DNA of 64,000 nucleotides, taken from the NCBI RefSeq assembly GCF_003464595.1, contig NZ_QRZF01000008.1, forward strand, positions 1-64,000, read 5' to 3'. The DNA is from Bacteroides intestinalis. GTDB lineage: Bacteria; Bacteroidota; Bacteroidia; Bacteroidales; Bacteroidaceae. Positions 19,119-28,102 of the stretch are shown here, piece by piece. The position numbers and the translations under genes are program-made. Each line of letters begins with the position of its first letter. Position 1 is the first letter of the stretch. Under the pieces are notes generated by a model. That model ran no database searches. It was not told the origin of the DNA and saw only the letters and a program-made list of their open reading frames with translations.

Positions 19119-19811
19119 ATGGAAGGAATGATAGGAATACAATGGATTATCTTTATTGGTATAGCTGTGGTCAGCTGGCTGGTGCAAATGAACTTGCAGA
19201 ACAAGTTCAAGAAATACTCCAAGATCCCTACCGGTAATGGAATGACGGGCCGTGATGTTGCCCTTCAGATGCTACATGACAATGGAATTTATGACGTTCA
19301 GGTGACTCATACGCCGGGACAACTGACAGACCACTATAACCCTGCCAATAAGACAGTAAACTTGAGTGAAGGTGTATATGAAAGTAATAGTATCATGGCT
19401 GCTGCCGTTGCTGCTCACGAGTGTGGTCACGCAGTACAGCACGCACGGGCTTATGCTCCGCTGACTATGCGTAGCAAGCTTGTACCGGTGGTATCGTTTG
19501 CTTCACAGTGGATGACCTGGTTGTTGCTAGGTGGTATCTTGCTGCTAAATACATTCCCACAATTGTTGCTGGCAGGTATTATTTTGTTTGCTATGACAAC
19601 GCTGTTCAGTTTCATCACTTTGCCGGTGGAAATAGATGCAAGTAAGCGTGCATTGGTATGGTTAAGTCGTTCGGGCATTACGAACTCTTACAATCATAAA
19701 CAGGCTGAAGACGCACTTCGTTCTGCTGCTTATACCTATGTAGTGGCTGCATTAGGCTCATTGGCAACACTGATTTATTATATTATGATATTTATGGGAC
19801 GCAGAGACTAA
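19119..19811 (+). CDS. Membrane zinc metallopeptidase (YugP-like)
   Basis: A 230-residue membrane protein of the putative neutral zinc metallopeptidase family (YugP-like). It has an N-terminal membrane helix, the zinc motif HECGH in AAVAAHECGHAVQHA, a hairpin of hydrophobic segments (WMTWLLLGGILLL and LLLAGIILFAM) and a last membrane helix near the C-terminus. Substrates are unknown. It stands alone, ending at a shared bidirectional terminator. Confidence 0.85.
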   Translation: MEGMIGIQWIIFIGIAVVSWLVQMNLQNKFKKYSKIPTGNGMTGRDVALQMLHDNGIYDVQVTHTPGQLTDHYNPANKTVNLSEGVYESNSIMAAAVAAHECGHAVQHARAYAPLTMRSKLVPVVSFASQWMTWLLLGGILLLNTFPQLLLAGIILFAMTTLFSFITLPVEIDASKRALVWLSRSGITNSYNHKQAEDALRSAAYTYVVAALGSLATLIYYIMIFMGRRD

Positions 19812-19839
19812 TCTTATCCAATATATAAAACGATAAAAA

Positions 19840-19898
19840 CAGACCATCTATTCACTGCGAATAGATGGTCTGTTTGCTTAAGATAGATGGTCTGTTTT
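19840..19898. terminator. Bidirectional terminator with a repeated arm
   Basis: CAGACCATCTATTC (19840-19853) pairs perfectly with GAATAGATGGTCTG (19859-19872). The right-arm sequence TAGATGGTCTGTTT is repeated directly at 19885-19898. It sits between two convergent genes. Confidence 0.8.
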
Positions 19899-21103
19899 TA
19901 TTTCTGATATGGTGATTGCCAGAACCAGTCGGCATCATAAGTGATGTAGGAACCTTTTTCCATGTCATTATAATAACCGGTAGGCATAAGGGCAACATAG
20001 TCTGCAGGGTTATACTTTTTGTCTTCTGTACCGAATTCGCTACGGAATGTACAATTAATATAATACAAGTTCTTAGCCATGTAAGAGTCCAGATAGTCTT
20101 CTTTAGTGGTTTTTCGTTTATTATTCCAGTTGGCTTCTTCATTCAATACCAGTGGCAAGCCTGTACGCATTCGTTCGCGTACTTCCGGTATGCTGAGCAT
20201 GGTACCATTTTCGTCCATGACCCAAGCATTTTGTGTAGGGTCTACCCATACCCATTTATCCAGAGCTTTAGAATAAACAGCATTAATAACGTGACAATCA
20301 CTGATGAATTTTTTAGGCATACAGGTTATAAAACGTGATTTGAAACCCATTGCGAGGTAACATTCATTCAATACAGTGGCCAGTCCGCGGCAGTTCAAAC
20401 CACGGGAACCGTCTTTACAGGCTTCCGCCAAGGCAATGGAATTTAGATGCTTAGGGTTGCCATGTTGTCCGTCATGTTTGATTTTATTATGTATAAAGGT
20501 CAGTATGTTTTTTATCTTCGAGAGTTCATCCCCTGTGCCAGCTACGCTATCTAATCTAAAATATTCCTTCACACCTATCAGATTACTATCGTTCGGCTCC
20601 ATATATGTGAAATGGGGAGGAGTACTAGTATATTCGGCTGCTTTTTGCAGAATATAAAGATAATCTCCTTCTTCTCTGATTTTAGTCAGTATCTCCTGGA
20701 ATTTCTTTTCGTTGCGTATGTTATCCAAATCTGTATCTTTCTGTATGTGAGCGTAATTGATATATCCATTCTGAAAAGCCAGATCAAAATGTTTCAAAGC
20801 ATCTTCTGTCTTTTTTTGTAGAGATTGGTAACAGGCAATATCATAATAATAGTATCCATAGTTTAATTCTATTCCTTTCTGTACTGCTTCCGGAAGTTTC
20901 TTGTAATTGTCGATGATATCCCAGTTGCACTGTTCTACTTTTGCATAATCTTTTTTATCTAAAGCTTGTTTTTTCTCTTGCCTCAATGAGTTGAGTGTCT
21001 TGTAAAACTCGTCTTTCATTTTAGACTCTTCCGGGTTTTGTGCCCAGCTGATAGTAGAGCAACATAGGAACACTGCGAATAATAAACTGATTTGTTTTTT
21101 CAT
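19898..21103 (-). CDS. Secreted transglutaminase-like protein
   Basis: A 401-residue protein with a signal peptide (cleavage near SWAQ-N), a helical TPR-like region with about two repeats (residues 25-135), and a transglutaminase-like cysteine-protease fold. The triad is visible in order: Cys in LNCRGLATVL, His in DCHVINAVYS and Asp in WVWVDPTQN. Bacterial members act as peptidases or amide hydrolases more often than as cross-linkers. It faces the Zn peptidase gene tail to tail and is transcribed alone. The 233 bp upstream, up to hisS, show no further gene. Confidence 0.85.
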   Translation of the reverse strand: MKKQISLLFAVFLCCSTISWAQNPEESKMKDEFYKTLNSLRQEKKQALDKKDYAKVEQCNWDIIDNYKKLPEAVQKGIELNYGYYYYDIACYQSLQKKTEDALKHFDLAFQNGYINYAHIQKDTDLDNIRNEKKFQEILTKIREEGDYLYILQKAAEYTSTPPHFTYMEPNDSNLIGVKEYFRLDSVAGTGDELSKIKNILTFIHNKIKHDGQHGNPKHLNSIALAEACKDGSRGLNCRGLATVLNECYLAMGFKSRFITCMPKKFISDCHVINAVYSKALDKWVWVDPTQNAWVMDENGTMLSIPEVRERMRTGLPLVLNEEANWNNKRKTTKEDYLDSYMAKNLYYINCTFRSEFGTEDKKYNPADYVALMPTGYYNDMEKGSYITYDADWFWQSPYQK

Positions 21104-21299
21104 AATATTCTTCTTTTAATGTTTTTGGTAACACCTATAGCAAATGATATGCCGAAAGGATAAGGTGTTGATATCTAATTGAATGTATGTATTGGGCATT
21201 GTTCGAAAGCGGACATGTTCTCCATATACGAACACATGGCTATGTACATATTCATTCAAAATCTCCTGTCTTTCTTTCAGCTAATTCAATAATTTGCCG

Positions 21300-21307
21300 T
21301 AAATTTG
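21300..21307 (+). promoter_or_regulatory. Possible -7 box of hisS
   Basis: TAAATTTG, 30 nt before the hisS ATG. The -33 side has TTTC rather than TTTG at the expected distance. Confidence 0.45.
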
Positions 21308-21336
21308 CATTCCAAACTAAATAATATAGAATAATT

Positions 21337-22701
21337 ATGGCAGCAAAACCAGGTATTCCCAAAGGAACCCGTGACTTTTCGCCAGTAGAGATGGCGAAGC
21401 GTAACTATATATTCAATACCATTCGCGATGTATACCACCTCTATGGTTTTCAGCAGATTGAAACACCTGCAATGGAAATGCTTTCTACACTGATGGGGAA
21501 GTATGGTGAAGAAGGTGATAAACTCCTGTTCAAGATACAGAACTCAGGTGACTATTTTTCCGGACTGACTGATGAGGAACTGCTGAGTCGTAATGCTGCT
21601 AAACTTGCCAGTAAATTCTGTGAGAAAGGTTTGCGTTATGATCTCACTGTGCCGTTTGCCCGCTACGTGGTAATGCATCGTGATGAAATAACTTTCCCTT
21701 TCAAACGTTATCAGATACAACCCGTTTGGCGTGCAGATCGTCCACAGAAGGGACGTTATCGTGAATTTTATCAATGTGACGCTGATGTAGTGGGTAGTGA
21801 CTCTTTACTGAATGAAGTAGAGTTGATGCAGATTGTTGATACAGTCTTTACTCGTTTTGGTATCCGGGTTTGTATTAAGATCAATAACCGTAAGATTCTG
21901 ACCGGTATCGCCGAGATTATTGGTGAGGCTGATAAAATAGTGGATATCACAGTAGCCATTGATAAGCTGGATAAAATAGGTCTGGACAATGTGAATGCAG
22001 AACTGAAAGAAAAAGGTATCAGTGATGAAGCTATTGCGAAACTACAACCTATTATTCTGCTGAGTGGTACGAATGAAGAAAAACTGACTACTTTGAAAGA
22101 AGTGCTTGCGGGTAGTGAGATCGGTCAAAAAGGTGTGGAAGAAAGCGAGTTTATCTTGAAAACTCTGTCTGTTTTCGGTTTGAAAAATGAACTGGAACTG
22201 GATCTGACGCTTGCCCGCGGGTTGAACTACTACACTGGCGCTATCTTTGAAGTGAAAGCCTTGGATGTGCAGATCGGAAGTATCACAGGTGGCGGCCGCT
22301 ATGATAATCTGACCGGTGTATTCGGTATGGCTGGTGTTTCCGGTGTAGGTATCTCTTTTGGAGCCGATCGTATCTTCGATGTATTGAATCAGCTTGACCT
22401 TTATCCGAAGGAAGCTGTGAACAGTACACAACTTCTCTTTATTAACTTTGGTGAGAAAGAAGCTGCTTACTCTCTGAATGTACTTGCCAAGGTACGGACC
22501 GAAGGTATTCGTGCAGAAATTTTTCCGGATTCTTCAAAGATGAAAAAACAAATGAGCTATGCTAATGCCAAAAACATTCCATTTGTAGCCCTTGTGGGAG
22601 AGAATGAAATGAATGAGAATAAGGTGACGCTGAAGAATATGGAGACTGGTGAACAGAGCTTGGTTTCGGCCGAAGAATTGATACAAACTTTAAAGAAATA
22701 A
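21337..22701 (+). CDS. hisS: Histidyl-tRNA synthetase
   Basis: HisS charges tRNA-His. The 454-residue class II enzyme has motif 1 ([11 protein letters not shown] region), motif 2 ([29 protein letters not shown]), the histidine-binding ARGLNYYTG, motif 3 (GISFGADRI) and a C-terminal anticodon-binding domain. It has no visible attenuator or T-box in the 233 bp before it. Confidence 0.95.
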   Translation: MAAKPGIPKGTRDFSPVEMAKRNYIFNTIRDVYHLYGFQQIETPAMEMLSTLMGKYGEEGDKLLFKIQNSGDYFSGLTDEELLSRNAAKLASKFCEKGLRYDLTVPFARYVVMHRDEITFPFKRYQIQPVWRADRPQKGRYREFYQCDADVVGSDSLLNEVELMQIVDTVFTRFGIRVCIKINNRKILTGIAEIIGEADKIVDITVAIDKLDKIGLDNVNAELKEKGISDEAIAKLQPIILLSGTNEEKLTTLKEVLAGSEIGQKGVEESEFILKTLSVFGLKNELELDLTLARGLNYYTGAIFEVKALDVQIGSITGGGRYDNLTGVFGMAGVSGVGISFGADRIFDVLNQLDLYPKEAVNSTQLLFINFGEKEAAYSLNVLAKVRTEGIRAEIFPDSSKMKKQMSYANAKNIPFVALVGENEMNENKVTLKNMETGEQSLVSAEELIQTLKK

Positions 22702-22742
22702 AAACTTCATAAAAGGGTAAACTCTTTGTAGTCCATCTTGGT

Positions 22743-22750
22743 TATCTTTG
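22743..22750 (+). promoter_or_regulatory. -7 box of the 55-residue membrane protein gene
   Basis: TATCTTTG, a perfect TAnnTTTG, lies 28 nt before the ATG at 22779. A TTTG at 22725-22728 is only 14 bp away, so the -33 side is poor. Confidence 0.55.
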
Positions 22751-22778
22751 TAGTACTAACCTAACAAAGATAACTATT

Positions 22779-22946
22779 ATGGATGTTTTAGAACCGAAGT
22801 ATTACGCAGCCATCGGTATGGTGATGACGTTAATAGCCGTAATATTCCTTTTCTTGATGGGGAGTGCTTTAGTACATTCTACCAAGAGCTTCTGGCAGGG
22901 ATATTCGACAGAATTGAGTTGTGATACGGATCTGGATATTGACTAA
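22779..22946 (+). CDS. Small single-pass membrane protein (55 residues)
   Basis: An intact 55-codon ORF follows its own TATCTTTG box. The protein has a short soluble N-terminus (MDVLEPKYY), one hydrophobic helix at about residues 10-32 (IGMVMTLIAVIFLFLMG) and an acidic C-terminus (DTDLDID). It falls below the usual ORF cut-off. I do not recognise a family. The promoter box, the start codon at a normal distance and the hydrophobic helix argue that it is real; conservation would decide. Confidence 0.6.
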   Translation: MDVLEPKYYAAIGMVMTLIAVIFLFLMGSALVHSTKSFWQGYSTELSCDTDLDID

Positions 22947-22982
22947 ACTGGCTTAGTTTATCATTTTTTCAGTCGCCAATTT

Positions 22983-23070
22983 CTTGTTGACAAGAACTTA
23001 ACTCCCTGTTGACAAGAAGTTAACTTCTTGCATGCAAGGTCTTAACTTCTTGTAAGAGGGAATTTTAGTG
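22983..23070. repeat. 22-bp tandem repeat array B (four units)
   Basis: Units start at 22983, 23005, 23027 and 23049. The common form is CTTGnnnnCAAGnnnTTAACTn. Unit 3 holds the perfect palindrome CTTGCATGCAAG; unit 4 is degenerate. It lies between convergent genes. Confidence 0.8.
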
Positions 23071-23086
23071 TAATTTTCACTGTTGA

Positions 23087-23938
23087 TTATCTTCTCTTTA
23101 CTATTCCCACATATACTAATAAGATAATATTCATCATCAGCGCATAAATAATGGCTGGTATAGCAATTACATCATTATTGAATATAAACGGGCTGCTTGC
23201 AATAGCAATACTTTGAGCTGCATTCTGCATTCCTATTTCAATGATAAGTGTGCGTTGCTCTTTTCTGTTCAATTTCATTAGCCAAGAGATTATATATCCT
23301 CCACCCATAGCCAGCAAAATCATCATTGTGATACACAATCCTAATCGTCCGATCTGTGCAGCTATCGTTTCGTGATGTTGTATGAAGAAGACAGAAGCTA
23401 ATAATATCAAGGCGGGAAAAGCTACTTTAGATAACACTTTGTGTATCCGTTCGGCCGCTTTAGGACAGAAACGTTTTGTTAAAATACCTGTTGCAATGGG
23501 GAGCAACATAAGTAGTAAATTCTGGGCGATGAGGCTACCGACAGGTAAGTGTATGATCATTCCACTATTGTCTCCTGCAACTTGTGTGGCAAACTCCATA
23601 ATGACAGGAATAGTGAATAGGGTGATAATGCTGCTGAGGGCAGTTAACGAAACGGAAAGTGCCACATCGCCTTTGGCAATCATAGAGAATATATTGGAAG
23701 AACTTCCTCCCGGAGAACAGGCTATGAGTACCAATCCAATAAAAAATAGAGGTTCCAGATGAAACAGATACCCCAGTGCAAAGGCTAATACAGGTAAAAG
23801 AATTATCTGTCCTATCAATCCTGCAATTACAGGATAGGGGCGTTGACGAAATAATTTAAAATCTTTAATTTCAAGTGTCAATCCCAGCTCAAACATTAAT
23901 AATGTGAGAATGGGCAAAACAATCCAGACTGCATTCAT
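23087..23938 (-). CDS. Bile acid:sodium symporter (SBF/BASS) family transporter
   Basis: A 283-residue integral membrane protein with about nine hydrophobic segments and the family signature ACSPGGSSSNIFS around residue 80. A second half repeats the fold, with the IEIGMQNAAQS motif near the crossover. Relatives carry bile acids, pantoate, pyruvate or other organic anions with sodium; the substrate cannot be told from this sequence. It is transcribed alone. Confidence 0.85.
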   Translation of the reverse strand: MNAVWIVLPILTLLMFELGLTLEIKDFKLFRQRPYPVIAGLIGQIILLPVLAFALGYLFHLEPLFFIGLVLIACSPGGSSSNIFSMIAKGDVALSVSLTALSSIITLFTIPVIMEFATQVAGDNSGMIIHLPVGSLIAQNLLLMLLPIATGILTKRFCPKAAERIHKVLSKVAFPALILLASVFFIQHHETIAAQIGRLGLCITMMILLAMGGGYIISWLMKLNRKEQRTLIIEIGMQNAAQSIAIASSPFIFNNDVIAIPAIIYALMMNIILLVYVGIVKRR

Positions 23939-24077
23939 GTTCTAAAAACGTTTTTTGAGGGGGCAAAGATAATGCAAATCATGAAAAGTTATGCTGAGAT
24001 GCCGCTTATCTTCTCTAAAGATAATGGAATATTGTCTTATTCTTTGCCAATTTGGCAGTTTTATACTGACAGAAATT

Positions 24078-24106
24078 TAGCTTTGCTGTTTGGCACGCTT
24101 TTCGCA
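24078..24106 (+). promoter_or_regulatory. Overlapping groES promoter signals, one sigma-54-like
   Basis: TGGCACGCTTTTCGCA at 24091-24106 matches the sigma-54 consensus TGGCAYRnnnnTTGCW with one mismatch and correct GG-N10-GC spacing. TAGCTTTG at 24078-24085 is a TAnnTTTG box, but its nearest TTTG (24051-24054) is 23 bp away. Either would give a leader of 66-90 nt. No CIRCE operator is visible. Confidence 0.45.
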
Positions 24107-24183
24107 ATTTATTTTGCGTCTCACCAATAACGAGGCAAGACATTACTATAATAAATGTATAACATATAAAAAACAAAAGAACT

Positions 24184-24456
24184 ATGAACATTAAACCATT
24201 GGCAGACAGAGTGCTGATACTCCCTGCACCTGCAGAAGAGAAAACAATTGGCGGTATCATTATTCCGGATACAGCAAAAGAAAAACCTTTGAAAGGTGAA
24301 GTTGTGGCAGTTGGTCACGGTACGAAAGATGAAGAGATGGTATTGAAGGTGGGCGACAACGTTTTGTATGGCAAGTATGCCGGTACTGAACTGGAAGTTG
24401 AAGGCACTAAATATCTGATTATGCGTCAAAGTGACGTACTCGCTGTGTTAGGTTAA
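24184..24456 (+). CDS. groES: Co-chaperonin GroES
   Basis: GroES caps the GroEL ring. The 90-residue protein begins [12 protein letters not shown] and has the mobile loop [17 protein letters not shown] and GEVVAVGHG, normal for the family. It lies 38 bp before groEL, in one operon. Confidence 0.96.
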   Translation: MNIKPLADRVLILPAPAEEKTIGGIIIPDTAKEKPLKGEVVAVGHGTKDEEMVLKVGDNVLYGKYAGTELEVEGTKYLIMRQSDVLAVLG

Positions 24457-24479
24457 TATAGTAATTATAAAATATTTAA

Positions 24480-26132
<1,653 letters not shown>

Positions 26133-26168
26133 TACCCGTTTTTCCCTGAACTCATAATTATAATAAAT

Positions 26169-26207
26169 GACCACAGTATCTCTATGAAGGTACTGTGGTC
26201 TTTTTTT
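26169..26207 (+). terminator. Intrinsic terminator of groES-groEL
   Basis: GACCACAGTA (26169-26178) pairs with TACTGTGGTC (26191-26200), followed by seven Ts. Confidence 0.92.
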
Positions 26208-26398
26208 CTCTTTTCTAGTCTTTTTCTACTCATATTACCTGTATATTATTACGAAACTGTTACAATTTTGATTAAAAAAGATATCTTTTGTTCGTTTTTT
26301 ATGTTTTATAAATAAAAAGTGATACCTTTAGGGTGATAAATTAGGATAACCTAAACAAAAACCAATCAATTATTTAACCTTTTTAATGACGAGAAGAG

Positions 26399-26617
26399 AT
26401 GAACAAAAGCGACATCGGCCTGAACGCAGGCAAGATTTGGAGGTTGCTTAGCAATTACGCCAAATGGGACTATGGGACTTTGAAGAGAAAGTCCGGGCTG
26501 AAGGACAAAGAACTGGGAGCCGCCTTGGGATGGTTAGCTTGTGAAGACAAGATTGTATTGCACCAAGAGAACGAAGAGCTCTACATTTTTTTGGGCGTGA
26601 ATGTTTATATCGGCTAA
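26399..26617 (+). CDS. Winged-helix protein (DUF2582-like)
   Basis: A 72-residue protein that begins MNKSDIGLNAGKIWRLL and reads through YGTLKRKSGLKDKELGAALGWL, the pattern of the small winged-helix family DUF2582. It has no effector domain; DNA or RNA binding is inferred from the fold. It stands alone between the groEL terminator and its own. An imperfect -7 box (TACCTTTA) lies near 26324, about 75 nt upstream. Confidence 0.8.
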   Translation: MNKSDIGLNAGKIWRLLSNYAKWDYGTLKRKSGLKDKELGAALGWLACEDKIVLHQENEELYIFLGVNVYIG

Positions 26618-26650
26618 AGAATGAAAAAACCGATTGAAAACCTAAACGAA

Positions 26651-26687
26651 AGCGTGGATTTTTAAAATCCACGCTTCTTTTTTTCTG
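26651..26687 (+). terminator. Intrinsic terminator after the winged-helix gene
   Basis: AGCGTGGATT (26651-26660) and AATCCACGCT (26666-26675) form a perfect 10-bp stem followed by a T run. Confidence 0.9.
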
Positions 26688-26765
26688 CTAACGAATATAT
26701 TTCGTTCCTTTGCATGCTCTTAGTAGTAAATGATAATTCGGGTGCTAAGATAATTTATCGATAAA

Positions 26766-27797
26766 ATGAATATGACTATGAGAAGTTTTGCTTCAGACAA
26801 CAATTCCGGTGTACATCCATTGGTGATGGAAGCACTAAACCGGGCAAACCAAAATCATGCAGTAGGCTACGGTGACGATCCTTGGACGGAGGAAGCCATC
26901 CGTAAAATCAAGGAGACATTTACAGCTGATTGTGAACCGCTTTTTGTTTTTAATGGAACAGGTAGTAATGCAGTAGCTTTACAGTTGGCTACGCGTCCTT
27001 ATAATTTGATTCTTTGTGCGGAGACAGCGCATATTTATGTGGATGAATGTGGTGCTCCTGCACGTATGACAGGTTGCCAGATCCGTCCGATTGTAACACC
27101 GGATGGTAAACTCACCCCAGAGTTGGTACAGCCTTATTTAAAGAATTTTGGCGAACAACATCATTCCCAGCCGGGTACTATTTATATTTCCCAATGTTCG
27201 GAATTGGGTACTGTTTATACTCCGGAGGAATTGAAGGCATTAACAGCTTTAGCGCATAAACATGGTATGTATGTACACATGGATGGTGCACGTCTGGCGA
27301 ATGCGTGTGTAGCTTTGAATCTTAGTTTCAAGGAACTTACGGTTGATTGTGGTATTGATATACTTAGTTTTGGTGGAACAAAGAATGGTTTGATGCTTGG
27401 GGAAAGCGTAGTCATTTTTAATCCGGAGCTCAAAAAAGAGGCACTTTATGTGCGGAAGCAATCGGCCCAGTTAGCTTCTAAATTACGTTATCTTTCTTGT
27501 CAGTTCACAGCTTACCTTACAGATGATTTGTGGAAAAAGAATGCTATGCATGCCAATGCAATGGCACAAAAACTGTATGATGGTTTGAAGGTATTGCCGG
27601 ATGTACATTTCACACAGAAGATGGAGAGTAACCAGTTATTCCTGACTATGCCTCGTTCGGTTATTGATAAGCTGATGAAGTCTTACTTCTTCTATTTCTG
27701 GAACGAAGCTGAAAATGAAATTCGTTTTGTGACTTCTTTTGATACAACAGAGGAAGATATACAGACCTTGTTACAGGCAGTAAAAGATAGTTTCTAA
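26766..27797 (+). CDS. Threonine aldolase family PLP enzyme
   Basis: A 343-residue fold-type I PLP enzyme related to low-specificity L-threonine aldolase, which splits threonine into glycine and acetaldehyde. The family pattern is clear: SDNNSGVHPLVMEAL at the start, GTGSNAVAL, HMDGARLANA and the PLP lysine Lys206 in SFGGTKNG. The annotated ATG at 26766 could be replaced by the one at 26778 (MRSFASDN), which matches relatives as well. A TTCCTTTG box lies at 26705-26712. Confidence 0.85.
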   Translation: MNMTMRSFASDNNSGVHPLVMEALNRANQNHAVGYGDDPWTEEAIRKIKETFTADCEPLFVFNGTGSNAVALQLATRPYNLILCAETAHIYVDECGAPARMTGCQIRPIVTPDGKLTPELVQPYLKNFGEQHHSQPGTIYISQCSELGTVYTPEELKALTALAHKHGMYVHMDGARLANACVALNLSFKELTVDCGIDILSFGGTKNGLMLGESVVIFNPELKKEALYVRKQSAQLASKLRYLSCQFTAYLTDDLWKKNAMHANAMAQKLYDGLKVLPDVHFTQKMESNQLFLTMPRSVIDKLMKSYFFYFWNEAENEIRFVTSFDTTEEDIQTLLQAVKDSF

Positions 27798-27810
27798 TTT
27801 TCCTTATTGT

Positions 27811-27920
27811 GCACTTATCTGCATCACCCCACACACTTATTTGCATCAGGTTGAAGACTTATCTGTGTAGGGTGATGCACTTATCTGCGTAGGCTGATGC
27901 ACTTATCTGCATCAAAATCT
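27811..27920. repeat. 22-bp tandem repeat array C (five units)
   Basis: Units start at 27811, 27833, 27855, 27877 and 27899 with common core RCACTTATCTGCRTMR. Read across the unit edge it forms the dyad TGATGCA-CTTATC-TGCATCA. It occupies the first third of the 305-bp gap before the GH9 fusion gene. Confidence 0.85.
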
Positions 27921-28052
27921 TCTTCATCATATTATAAAAGTGGCAGAAAAAAGCTCCGGACCTTCTCAGGCATGGAGCTTTGGCTTGAAACTTTTTCCCT
28001 TGGGGGTGGGAAAAAGCCTACTGAAAACAAACCGATTGAATATTACCTTAAA

Positions 28053-28060
28053 TACCTTTG
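28053..28060 (+). promoter_or_regulatory. Orphan rightward -7 box
   Basis: TACCTTTG at 28053-28060 is followed by a typical Bacteroides 5' leader (AACTAACCTTTTTATG, ATG at 28088), but the reading frame there is only 25 codons and runs antisense into the end of the GH9 fusion gene. The rest of the gap 27921-28102 holds a small AGCTCC/GGAGCT hairpin (27953-27980) and nothing else I can name. Confidence 0.4.
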
Positions 28061-28102
28061 CATGATAACCTTTAACTAACCTTTTTATGATAATCGTATG
28101 GA

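Noticed and set aside
21186..21250. Possible degenerate tandem repeat before hisS (ACATG words, GTTC/GAAC)
   Set aside because: Word spacing is irregular (about 20-21 bp) and units do not align.
27897..28079. 60-codon ORF after array C
   Set aside because: It begins inside repeat unit 5, crosses a hairpin and has a low-complexity start; no ribosome site or family likeness.
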